Assembly (NCBI GenBank): GCA_009774655.1
Contig: VSOD01000277.1
Location: 1-5,737, forward strand
DNA length: 5,737 bases
Direction: 5' to 3'
Origin: Lachnospiraceae bacterium
GTDB lineage: Bacteria > Bacillota_A > Clostridia > Lachnospirales > Lachnospiraceae
In this document: piece by piece, positions 1 to 5,730 of the stretch
Layout: each line of letters starts with the position of its first letter
Numbering within the stretch: the first letter of the stretch is position 1
Translations under genes and position numbers: made by a program
Notes under the pieces: model-generated
The model's database searches: none
What the model was told of the DNA's origin: nothing
Seen by the model: the letters and a program-made list of their open reading frames with translations, nothing else

Positions 1-25
1 ATGTAGTCTTCCTTCGTATAAATAA

Positions 26-67
26 AGACTACTCCTTATAGACACTTTTGTCAATAAGAAGTAGTCT
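26..67 (-). terminator. Probable rho-independent terminator of the kinase / glutaminase A-like operon
   Basis: An imperfect hairpin lies 39 nt past the stop codon of the leftward operon. Arms AGACTACT (26-33) and AGTAGTCT (60-67) pair over 8 bp. After single mismatches, CTTAT (35-39) pairs with ATAAG (54-58) and GACA (41-44) with TGTC (49-52), closing on a 4-nt loop. Read leftward, the stem is followed by a U-rich stretch (TTTATTTATA). The U tract is interrupted, so termination may be incomplete. The arm at 25-32 can pair instead with GTAGTCTT at 3-10, giving a competing hairpin. Confidence 0.6.
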
Positions 68-105
68 GCTGTTTTTGCCCTGTTCTTTGGATCAGTCTTT
101 TCTTC

Positions 106-2082
106 TCACCCTCTGCTCTCCATCAGCAGCGGCATAAAGATACCGCCCTGCACGCTCCTGCCCTTAAAGTGACAGTATTCTCCCGTGACCGTCTCGTACC
201 AGTCGCCGAAAGGATAGCGGGTCGTGGTCTTTTCCAGATAATGCGCCACCGGGGCGATCAGCTTTCCCGCCTGCTCCCGGTCTCCGGCCATGGCCGCGCA
301 CCAGAGGATCCAGTCGCTCTTCGTATAATCCTGCCTGCTGTCCAACGGCGTACCGTACTCGTTCACCTTTTCCACGTAATAAGCAAGCTCCTTTTCGTAC
401 ACCTCTCCGGAGAAAAGACCGCTGTCGAAGAACTTATCCCACACCAGATTATACTTAAGACTCCACGTCTCCGGACTGCCGAAGACAAGCGCATAATGGT
501 CCTCCGCCTTTGCCCGTTTTTCCCAGTCTGCCGCCATAGCTGCGGCAAGCCCGTGATACTCCTGCGCTTCTTTTTCCTCTCCCCAGAGAGCCGCCAGTCT
601 GGCGTAAGCCTCGATTCCCATCACCGCCTTCACAGACAGATTGACATTATGAGACAGATGCCCGGCAAAGTCATCCGTGCAAAGCTGTTCTCCCGGATCT
701 GCGCCGAACTCCAACAGATATTTCGTCCATGCCTTCAACGTCTCCCGGTAGGGCACGGCGAAATCGCCGCTGCCGTCAAGCAGACAGACCACCGCCGTCA
801 TGATCAGCATATTGCCGCACTCCTCCACCGGCATCTGATCTCTGAAATCATAAACCTCACTCCCCTGCGGATACATATAGAACGGCGGAAAGACGTCCCC
901 GCTCTCCCCGGAAAAATCTCCCTTCCTGTTATCTTTGTTCAACCCGTAAACCTGACCCCAGGCATAAGGGTATCTTCCCACATCGTGGGGCGCAAAATCA
1001 TACTCCCACACATCACAGGCCGCAAACCGGAACACGGGGCGCAGCATCCCTTTCACATACTCCGTCTGATACAGCAGAAAAAGAGGCACCGAAGGGTAAC
1101 TCACATCCACCGTACCGATGCAGCCGTTGGAGTCATTCTCTTTGGATAAAAAGATCACCTCTCCGTTTTCATCCGTGACCAGCTTGTGCGCGGCGATCGA
1201 ATGCCTGTAACTTAAACAGCACAGAAACGCATAGTCTTCCCCGCCAAAAGCCATGGCCTTTTGAAAAAGATCCCCGTCAAGCGTCTCCGCCCTGGCAAGC
1301 ACCTCTTTTCTGTCAAAAAAAGCGGCCCCGACAGCGTCAAGAATATCCGTGTAGCGCTCCGTCCAGTAAGCCTTTCGCCACTCCTCGAAATAGTTGATGG
1401 AAAGCAGGTCATCGTAAGCGGCGATCATGCCTTTCGTCTCCTGCTCCCCGGCAAAATCCATGCGGCAGCCAATCACGCGGTTTCCCCCATCATAGGTGAG
1501 CACCGCCTTCTCATCGTCAGAAGCCAGGTAAGCATACCCCCAGTCGATCGTAATATTATCACCGCTGTTTCCCAGAGGCCGCTGCGCCGCCCGTCCCATA
1601 AAGGCGTAGCCAAAAGCCGCCCTGTCCTGTCCCTGCGCCTTGCGGTTGCTGCCCCCGACCAGCCTGTCATCTCCCCGCTGCACGAGATCGGAATAAATAA
1701 GAAAATCTGTATGTACATTGCACGGCGTCTTTTTATGCACTGTCAGGTCAATATAAGTGCACGGTCTCGACACAAGTGTGAAATCGTCCAGCAGCAGCGG
1801 CGAACAGAAACGCACCGTAAGCCCGATCTTTTCATTTTCAAAATAATATTCTGTGGCCGTGGCTGTCACATCCACATATTTCTGCTCAATAACCTGATGA
1901 AACTCCCTGTCGCCCATAAAACAGTAAACAGCCTCATCCACCGACACATAACCTCTGATCTTCTGCCTGCATCCGCTCCAATGCGCCGTATCCGTCTCGT
2001 ACAGGGCATCCGCCGGTGACCAGACCGAAAAATAAGGGTCGCTCACGATCAGCGGAATGCTGGCCGCTCTTTTGATCTTCAT
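106..2082 (-). CDS. Glutaminase A-like (DUF4964/DUF5127/DUF4965/DUF1793) family protein, cytoplasmic
   Basis: This 658-residue protein has the architecture of the fungal glutaminase A (GtaA) family. The N-terminal DUF4964-type block shows DPYFSVWSP near residues 15-23 and a HW-containing stretch just after. A beta-rich middle region follows. The DUF4965/DUF1793 part carries the family hallmarks: GTVDVSYPSVPLF (about 323-335), APHDVGRYPYAWG (about 364-376), CTDDFAGHLSHNVNLS (468-483), ETWSLKYNLVWDKFF (538-552), DSRQDYTKSDW (581-591) and GRSVQGGIFMP (641-651). The second half is expected to be a helical barrel like those of glycoside hydrolases. No signal peptide is seen, unlike many secreted fungal and Bacteroides members, so it should act in the cytosol. 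The start is set at 2082 because GGAGG (2093-2097) lies 10 nt upstream; an ATG nine codons earlier has no such site. It is the second gene of the operon, 63 nt after the sugar kinase, which favours a carbohydrate role over glutamine hydrolysis. Actual substrate is unknown. Family confidence is high, function low. Confidence 0.85.
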   Translation of the reverse strand: MKIKRAASIPLIVSDPYFSVWSPADALYETDTAHWSGCRQKIRGYVSVDEAVYCFMGDREFHQVIEQKYVDVTATATEYYFENEKIGLTVRFCSPLLLDDFTLVSRPCTYIDLTVHKKTPCNVHTDFLIYSDLVQRGDDRLVGGSNRKAQGQDRAAFGYAFMGRAAQRPLGNSGDNITIDWGYAYLASDDEKAVLTYDGGNRVIGCRMDFAGEQETKGMIAAYDDLLSINYFEEWRKAYWTERYTDILDAVGAAFFDRKEVLARAETLDGDLFQKAMAFGGEDYAFLCCLSYRHSIAAHKLVTDENGEVIFLSKENDSNGCIGTVDVSYPSVPLFLLYQTEYVKGMLRPVFRFAACDVWEYDFAPHDVGRYPYAWGQVYGLNKDNRKGDFSGESGDVFPPFYMYPQGSEVYDFRDQMPVEECGNMLIMTAVVCLLDGSGDFAVPYRETLKAWTKYLLEFGADPGEQLCTDDFAGHLSHNVNLSVKAVMGIEAYARLAALWGEEKEAQEYHGLAAAMAADWEKRAKAEDHYALVFGSPETWSLKYNLVWDKFFDSGLFSGEVYEKELAYYVEKVNEYGTPLDSRQDYTKSDWILWCAAMAGDREQAGKLIAPVAHYLEKTTTRYPFGDWYETVTGEYCHFKGRSVQGGIFMPLLMESRG

Positions 2083-2102
2083 GTTTAACCATCCTCCATT
2101 CT

Positions 2103-2116
2103 GCCGCAACAGCGGC
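2103..2116 (-). promoter_or_regulatory. Small hairpin in the intercistronic gap before the glutaminase A-like gene
   Basis: GCCGC (2103-2107) and GCGGC (2112-2116) form a GC-rich 5-bp stem with a 4-nt loop in the gap between the two genes of the leftward operon. It ends about 6 nt before the GGAGG ribosome binding site at 2093-2097. No U tract follows in the leftward direction, so it is not a terminator for this operon. It could mark RNA processing or adjust expression of the second gene. Such short stems also arise by chance. Confidence 0.3.
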
Positions 2117-2127
2117 TTTTCATCTCA

Positions 2128-2181
2128 CTACTGCCTGTCCTCTTCCTACTGCCTTTCTTCTTCCTCATGCCTTTTGACCTC
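2128..2181 (-). repeat. 18-nt tandem repeat (2 clear copies plus a degenerate third) spanning the kinase stop codon
   Basis: Copies at 2128-2145 and 2146-2163 match at 16 of 18 positions. A degenerate third copy (2164-2181) matches at about 12. Read in the kinase frame the three copies give EVKRHE, then EEERQ-stop, then EEDRQ-stop. The end of the gene, including its stop codon, has therefore been duplicated just past itself. The duplication is in frame and leaves the protein unchanged. Confidence 0.75.
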
Positions 2182-3591
2182 CGCCAAAGCCCACATGGCT
2201 GCGCCTGCTGCCGCCTCCTCCGCAATATCCCGGAATCTGACTGGAAGTCCAAAAAGCCGCTCTACTTCCTGCCGCAGCAGCCTGTTTTTGCGTATGCCGT
2301 TTCCGCTGGCGATAATCTCTCTTTTCCCCTGCTTCAGCACCTCGGGCAGCTGCTCATACATCCGGTAAAGCTCCAGCGCCATCCCCGCCACGTAGGCCCT
2401 GACCATGTGTCCAAGCGTGAAATTCCCGGCTGTCAACCCAGTCATGCTGCCGCCCGGTGCAGGGTTTTTGGGCGCCTGCCGCCCAGTGTTTCTTCCCAGC
2501 GCAAGATTCTCGGGCGCCGGCCGCCCGGCGTTTCTTCCCAGCGTAAGATTCTCGGCCGCCGGCCGCTTCGCACTTTCGTCAGACGCCTGCCTTTGCCGGC
2601 TGCCGTAGAGAAGCGGCGTAATCCGCAGATCCGTTGCAGGCACCTGTGCTCCCGCTTCCTCCAGCTTTTCATAGACATCCGTCTCGATCCCCGTCATCGC
2701 GAACACCGTGCCTTTCACAAATTCCGCCAGCCGCTCATACACTTTGCCGCCGTTGACCGAAGCCTGTACATACAGAAATCCTTTTTCCGTAAAAGGGCGG
2801 ATCTCCGCCTCCGTTCCTTCGATCAGCTCTCTGTAGAACAAAGAAACCTGGGATCCAGTCCCCACGTTAACGCTCAGCGCATCCTGCTTCTCCCCTATGG
2901 CAGCATAAAAGCTCGCCTGATTGTCCCCCTGGGCGCAGGTCACCGGAATCCCCTCATACGTTCCCAGAACAAACCCGGCAGCTCTCACCTGCGGATAATA
3001 AGACGTTGCCACCCCTGCTCTCTCCAGGGCTTCCATAGCAAAACGCCGCTCCTGCAGGCCAAAACCACCCAGACTGGCCGCAATGGAAGGACTCATCACC
3101 GGTTCCTTTGCATCACACAGCCGCATGGCTATATAGTCCCCGATATTGGCAAGACACACCGCCTGCGCCGGAATCTGCCCCGTCTGCTGCAGAGTAAAAT
3201 GCGTCACGCTCCCGTAACCGGTATACATCTCACAGCCTGTCACACGGGACAGATAAGACGCGTAAGTCTCCTCTCCGAAGGTCCCATTCCCTGATTCCTC
3301 CTTCCATGTATAATAGGGAGAAACGGCCCGTCCCGCCCTGTCCACATACAAAATTCCGTGCATCTGGCTGGAAATGCCGATCGCCGAAGGTCTGTCGGTA
3401 CTGTCATCGCTTTGCAGGAAATTGTCCAGCATCTCTTTTACCACCGCATAAATTCTGTCAGGATCCTGCCGAAACGTGCCCTCGAGGAAGTGGTTCTTCT
3501 CCTGACGCACCGCCGACAGTCTCCCCGTCTCCTCCTCATAAACACCCAGACAGATGCTGGTCGTTCCGATATCAATTCCGATCGCTCTCAT
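2146..3591 (-). CDS. FGGY-family carbohydrate kinase, sedoheptulokinase-like
   Basis: This 481-residue enzyme is predicted to transfer phosphate from ATP to a sugar or polyol in the cytoplasm. The N-terminal FGGY domain opens with the phosphate-binding loop GIDIGTTS (residues 5-12) and has SSQMHG (74-79) and TGYGSVTHF (124-132). The candidate catalytic aspartate is D223 in QGDNQAS. The C-terminal domain shows NVGTGSQVS (242-250), QASVNGGKVYERL (276-288), LRITPLLYG (322-330), TLGHMVRAYVAG (392-403), SGNGIRKNRLLRQEVERLF (431-449) and EEAAAGAAM (470-478). The motif order and wording resemble sedoheptulokinase more than xylulokinase or glycerol kinase, from recall rather than alignment. The start is ATG at 3591, with AGGAAGG 9 nt upstream. 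It is first in the operon, upstream of the glutaminase A-like gene. Residues 347-388 are three 14-residue units that copy the conserved TLG segment, an insertion unusual for this fold. All expected motifs are intact, so the enzyme is probably active. Confidence 0.85.
   Translation of the reverse strand: MRAIGIDIGTTSICLGVYEEETGRLSAVRQEKNHFLEGTFRQDPDRIYAVVKEMLDNFLQSDDSTDRPSAIGISSQMHGILYVDRAGRAVSPYYTWKEESGNGTFGEETYASYLSRVTGCEMYTGYGSVTHFTLQQTGQIPAQAVCLANIGDYIAMRLCDAKEPVMSPSIAASLGGFGLQERRFAMEALERAGVATSYYPQVRAAGFVLGTYEGIPVTCAQGDNQASFYAAIGEKQDALSVNVGTGSQVSLFYRELIEGTEAEIRPFTEKGFLYVQASVNGGKVYERLAEFVKGTVFAMTGIETDVYEKLEEAGAQVPATDLRITPLLYGSRQRQASDESAKRPAAENLTLGRNAGRPAPENLALGRNTGRQAPKNPAPGGSMTGLTAGNFTLGHMVRAYVAGMALELYRMYEQLPEVLKQGKREIIASGNGIRKNRLLRQEVERLFGLPVRFRDIAEEAAAGAAMWALAEVKRHEEEERQ
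2427..2566 (-). repeat. 42-nt in-frame tandem repeat inside the FGGY kinase gene
   Basis: Units at 2469-2510 and 2511-2552 differ at 5 of 42 positions. A diverged unit sits at 2427-2468, and the first 14 bases of another copy sit at 2553-2566. They encode 14-residue units at residues 347-360 (starting ENLTLGR), 361-374 (starting ENLALGR) and 375-388 (starting KNPAPGG). The next residues, GNFTLGH, are the native conserved motif. At DNA level 2411-2426 matches 2537-2552 at 13 of 16 positions, so the repeat probably arose by duplicating the native segment. Units are GC-rich and begin with a self-complementary GGCGCC or GGCCGCC-type stretch. Confidence 0.85.
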
Positions 3592-3699
3592 AGTCTGTTC
3601 CCTTCCTCTTTGTCCGCCTGCCTGATCATCTTTTATCCTCTTATCACCGCGGCCAGCGCTGCATTCTCTCCTGTAGCATGGAATTCATAGCTTTCTTTC

Positions 3700-3729
3700 A
3701 CCATACCAGTTTCTTTCATGTACCGTCAA
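3700..3729 (-). promoter_or_regulatory. Candidate sigma-A promoter of the kinase operon (extended -10)
   Basis: Read leftward, TTGACG (3724-3729) is followed after 18 nt by TATGGT (3700-3705), with TG one base upstream of the hexamer (an extended -10). Transcription would begin near 3693, leaving a leader of about 100 nt before the kinase ATG. The direct repeat TGAAAGAAA, at 3710-3718 and 3692-3700 with an 18-nt period, covers the spacer and the start site and may bind a regulator. No convincing catabolite (cre) site was found by eye. Confidence 0.5.
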
Positions 3730-3809
3730 GAAACTATTATCTAAAAAATATCTTACTAAAAAAGCCGGTTACGCCTCATGCCTCAGAAATACGCACAGAC
3801 TTTGCATTC

Positions 3810-3847
3810 TATAGTTAGCGACATTAGAAATTTCGTTTACTATATAT
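3810..3847. promoter_or_regulatory. Upstream operator-like dyad of the Nudix/HipA operon
   Basis: TATAGTTAGCGA (3810-3821) and TCGTTTACTATA (3833-3844) form an inverted pair with 10 of 12 complementary positions and an 11-nt spacer. The right half extends to 3847 and is perfectly complementary over 15 bp to the copy at 3909-3923 that covers the promoter. The shared core reads TATAGTAAACGA. This layout fits a transcription factor binding two or three sites, possibly with looping. The regulator is not identifiable in the window. Confidence 0.5.
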
Positions 3848-3881
3848 GCAAATGTTAATCGTGGCAATACACCAAAACCTG

Positions 3882-3910
3882 TTTTCAACACCCATTTCAG
3901 GCTGTATAAT
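3882..3910 (+). promoter_or_regulatory. Sigma-A promoter of the Nudix/HipA-like operon
   Basis: TTTTCA (3882-3887) and a perfect TATAAT (3905-3910) are separated by the optimal 17 nt. The expected start is near 3917, about 36 nt before the Nudix ATG. The -10 element overlaps the first two bases of the operator-like arm at 3909-3923. Confidence 0.7.
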
Positions 3911-3923
3911 ATATAGTAAACGA
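3909..3923. promoter_or_regulatory. Operator-like arm overlapping the -10 and transcription start
   Basis: ATATATAGTAAACGA is the exact reverse complement of the 15 bases at 3833-3847, with 61 nt between the arms. It starts within the last two bases of TATAAT and runs past the predicted start. A bound protein here would block RNA polymerase, so repression is the simplest reading. Confidence 0.5.
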
Positions 3924-3935
3924 TATAACAAATAA

Positions 3936-3943
3936 AGAAGGGA
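3936..3943 (+). promoter_or_regulatory. Ribosome binding site that decides the Nudix start
   Basis: AGAAGGGA ends 9 nt before ATG at 3953 but only 3 nt before the in-frame TTG at 3947. The spacing favours the ATG. Confidence 0.65.
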
Positions 3944-3952
3944 ACATTGAAC

Positions 3953-4387
3953 ATGGTAGAAGTCAATTTTTATGAACAGGTGGAGGATTCCCTCTTAAAA
4001 TTCGCAGTCATCCTGGCAAAAACCGGCGGCAAATGGGTTTTCTGCAAGCATCGGGAACGGGATACCTACGAATTCCCGGGCGGACACAGAGAACCCGGCG
4101 AGACCATACTGGAAACGGCCGCAAGAGAACTGCAGGAGGAAACAGGCGCCATTGATTTTACGCTGAAACCTGTCTGCGTATATTCTGTGAAAGGGAAAAC
4201 GCAGGTGAACAAAAGCGAAGATGACGAGAGCTTTGGTATGCTGTTTGCTGCGGATATCACTTCTTTTGAAAAAGAGCTGCACAGTGAGATCGAGAAAATT
4301 CTGATCACCGATACTCCGATGGAAAATTGGACTTATCCGTTGATCCAGCCGCGGCTGTTTGAAGAAGCGGAGAAAAGAGGTGTCTGA
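3953..4387 (+). CDS. Nudix hydrolase
   Basis: This 144-residue single-domain protein has a complete Nudix box, G-x5-E-x7-REL-x-EE-x-G-A, running from G44 to A66 (GHREPGE, then REL-Q-EE-T-GA). The metal-binding glutamates at about 59, 62 and 63 are all present. FPGG precedes the box, as in MutT-type enzymes. Nudix enzymes hydrolyse nucleoside diphosphates linked to another group (oxidised dNTPs, NDP-sugars, dinucleotides and others); this substrate cannot be read from sequence. The C-terminal stretch ENWTYPLIQPRLF (about 124-136) looks like a family-specific tail. Translation most likely starts at ATG 3953, with TTG 3947 (146 residues) as alternative. Its stop is directly followed by the ATG of the HipA-like kinase gene, and AGAGGTG within its last codons serves as that gene's ribosome binding site. 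The two proteins are therefore probably translationally coupled and functionally linked. Confidence 0.88.
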   Translation: MVEVNFYEQVEDSLLKFAVILAKTGGKWVFCKHRERDTYEFPGGHREPGETILETAARELQEETGAIDFTLKPVCVYSVKGKTQVNKSEDDESFGMLFAADITSFEKELHSEIEKILITDTPMENWTYPLIQPRLFEEAEKRGV

Positions 4388-5473
4388 ATGCAGAAGACCA
4401 CTTACGAGATCATGCATAAAAACCGAAAAACAGCAAGTCTTTCCACAGACGGCCACTGCAAAATCTACTTTAAATCCTTTATGCCCTATAATCTATATCT
4501 GGAAGAAGCGAACGATCTTGACTGCCTGGTGAATAACCTGACCAACTTTTATTACTGGTGCGCATCCAGAGTCCTGACACTGGACAGAACTTATGCGAAA
4601 GAGATCCTCAACAGCATCGGGATGCCGCAGGCCATGACCGACAAAGATCGGGCGAAAATCGCACTCTCTTATCGCTGTGCATCTGTCACAGATGTTTTCT
4701 GGGTCAGAGAACAGGGGGAAGAAGTCACGTTCGAAGAATGTAATCTCTATGACAATCACCTCGATAAAATATTTATTGATATCACATTGCGAGGCAGACA
4801 GTACACAGTAGAGAACAGATATCTCGCGCGGGACCTTTCCACGGGCGGCTGCTTTCCAAAAGCATGGCAGCGTACAGCACATGGCTTCAGACTGTTAAAA
4901 GACGGTAATGTGGATGTTGTAGAAAGGGAGCTTCTGGCAAGCAGAATCTGTCGTTGTTTTGATGTCGCCCAGATTTTGTATGAAGAAGATCATTTTGACG
5001 GAGTTAAGGTTACTGTCAGTGACAATATCACTTCAAAAGCCTTTTCCCTTGCTCCTATGGAATCCTTTATTATTTTTCTGCAGAATCATGATAAAGATAT
5101 TCTGGATCATATTTTAAAACTGGATGCCCATAACTATTACATGATGAATATCATCGACTATCTGGTCGGGAACACGGACAGGCACTGGGGAAACTGGGGT
5201 GTCCTGGTTGACAACGCCACAAACAGAGCCGTGCGCCTGCACGATCTGATGGACTTCAATCAGGCATTTCATGCCTATGATACCCTGGAAGGTGCAAACT
5301 GTCAGACAGTCTTTCATGCGGGCGTAAACCAGCGTGATGCCGCCGTACAGGCTGCCAAAAAAGTCGGATTAAACCAACTCTGTCCTGTAGAAAAGGAACT
5401 CTTCTCAAACCTTCCGCAGTATTATGAGATGTTTGAACAAAGACTGGCATTATTAAAGCAAAGTACTTTGTGA
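4388..5473 (+). CDS. HipA-like protein kinase
   Basis: This 361-residue protein has HipA-type kinase signatures in its C-terminal half. A likely nucleotide-binding segment is STGGCFPKAWQR (151-162), with a second lysine, K171, in FRLLKDG and glutamates E179/E181 after it. The catalytic loop is GNTDRHWGNWG (261-271), with candidate catalytic D264 and metal ligand N269. DLMDFN (286-291) supplies the DFG-like metal-binding aspartate. HipA and the related CtkA phosphorylate proteins on Ser/Thr; HipA targets glutamyl-tRNA synthetase and causes growth arrest. Residues 1-145 (with SYRCASVTDVFWVRE and NLYDNHLD) look like a domain particular to a Clostridia subgroup and do not obviously match HipA_N. 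No membrane segment or signal peptide is seen. No HipB-like helix-turn-helix antitoxin lies beside it; the partner is a Nudix hydrolase. The start abuts the Nudix stop with no gap. Kinase fold is likely; target and toxicity are unknown. Confidence 0.75.
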   Translation: MQKTTYEIMHKNRKTASLSTDGHCKIYFKSFMPYNLYLEEANDLDCLVNNLTNFYYWCASRVLTLDRTYAKEILNSIGMPQAMTDKDRAKIALSYRCASVTDVFWVREQGEEVTFEECNLYDNHLDKIFIDITLRGRQYTVENRYLARDLSTGGCFPKAWQRTAHGFRLLKDGNVDVVERELLASRICRCFDVAQILYEEDHFDGVKVTVSDNITSKAFSLAPMESFIIFLQNHDKDILDHILKLDAHNYYMMNIIDYLVGNTDRHWGNWGVLVDNATNRAVRLHDLMDFNQAFHAYDTLEGANCQTVFHAGVNQRDAAVQAAKKVGLNQLCPVEKELFSNLPQYYEMFEQRLALLKQSTL

Positions 5474-5662
5474 AGAAGGCGCCTTTTGGCACACCGGACA
5501 GTAAACGCTGCTCCTGCCGCCGATCACCATGCGGCACAGCGTCTCCCTGCATTTCGGACAGGGACTGCCGCCATGCCCGTATACCTGCAGAAACGGCGTA
5601 TTGCGGTAATCCCTTCCTTTTGTCTCCAGATATTCTTCCGCCGTTATGGCGTTTTTCTCGAT
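5453..5662 (-). pseudogene. C-terminal fragment of an Fpg/MutM-like DNA glycosylase (zinc-finger end)
   Basis: About 70 codons match the end of formamidopyrimidine-DNA glycosylase, which excises oxidised purines such as 8-oxoguanine. The fragment reads IEKNAITAEEYLETKGRDY, then FLQVYGHGG, then a C4 zinc finger (CPKC and, 16 residues later, CPVC followed by QK). This parallels the Fpg ending with its VYGRxGxPC and CxxCQ motifs. The N-terminal catalytic proline, the catalytic domain and the helix-two-turn-helix domain are absent. Homology stops at about 5662, where a palindromic element begins. Upstream the frame runs through that element to an ATG at 5701 and is closed by TGA (5702-5704). The natural stop (5453-5455) lies inside the HipA-like gene, a 21-nt convergent overlap. 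A stand-alone zinc-ribbon protein is possible but no ribosome binding site supports it. Confidence 0.75.
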
Positions 5663-5681
5663 AAAAAAGTGTCTTCGACAC
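5662..5681 (-). terminator. Leftward rho-independent terminator
   Basis: Read leftward, the 5-bp stem GTGTC-GAA-GACAC (5669-5681) is followed at once by six U residues (5663-5668). It would stop transcripts entering from a gene beyond the right edge before they reach the glycosylase fragment. Confidence 0.55.
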
Positions 5682-5684
5682 CTC

Positions 5685-5730
5685 AACCCCCTGACCCCCA
5701 TTCATGGGGGAATTAGGGGTTCCTTTTTTT
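5685..5730 (+). terminator. Rightward rho-independent terminator of the Nudix/HipA-like operon
   Basis: CCCCCA (5695-5700) pairs with TGGGGG (5705-5710) around a TTCA loop. AACCCC (5685-5690) pairs with GGGGTT (5716-5721) beyond an internal loop, and CC plus seven T residues follow (5722-5730). The stem is strong and correctly oriented. It lies about 210 nt past the HipA-like stop, so the mRNA would carry an antisense copy of the glycosylase fragment. Confidence 0.75.

Noticed and set aside
169..1149. Long plus-strand open frame (326 codons) opposite the glutaminase A-like gene
   Set aside because: It lies wholly antisense to a gene with clear family motifs, is rich in Arg, His, Ile and Leu as expected of a shadow frame, and has no recognisable domain.
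2427..2566. Possible CRISPR-like or regulatory repeat array in the GC-rich 42-nt repeats
   Set aside because: The units are contiguous without spacers, stay in frame and encode repeated protein sequence, so they are coding tandem repeats.
2167..3294. Plus-strand open frame (375 codons) opposite the FGGY kinase
   Set aside because: It is antisense to a kinase with intact motifs. Its apparent repeats are just the 42-nt repeat read on the other strand.
3592..3692. Possible riboswitch or T-box in the roughly 100-nt leader of the kinase gene
   Set aside because: No conserved riboswitch core, T-box sequence or terminator hairpin with a U tract is visible by eye.
3769..3966. Minus-strand 65-codon frame with a hydrophobic stretch in the divergent intergenic region
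   Set aside because: It starts inside the Nudix gene, runs through that operon's promoter and operator sites, and has no ribosome binding site. The hydrophobic look comes from AT-rich DNA.
3995..4456. Minus-strand 153-codon frame opposite the Nudix gene
   Set aside because: It is antisense to a complete Nudix box, has no ribosome binding site and matches no family I recognise.
5256..5705. Minus-strand 149-codon frame overlapping the HipA-like 3' end and the glycosylase remnant
   Set aside because: It is one frame off the zinc-finger reading and shows no domain. Its start lies in a terminator loop and half of it is antisense to the HipA-like gene.
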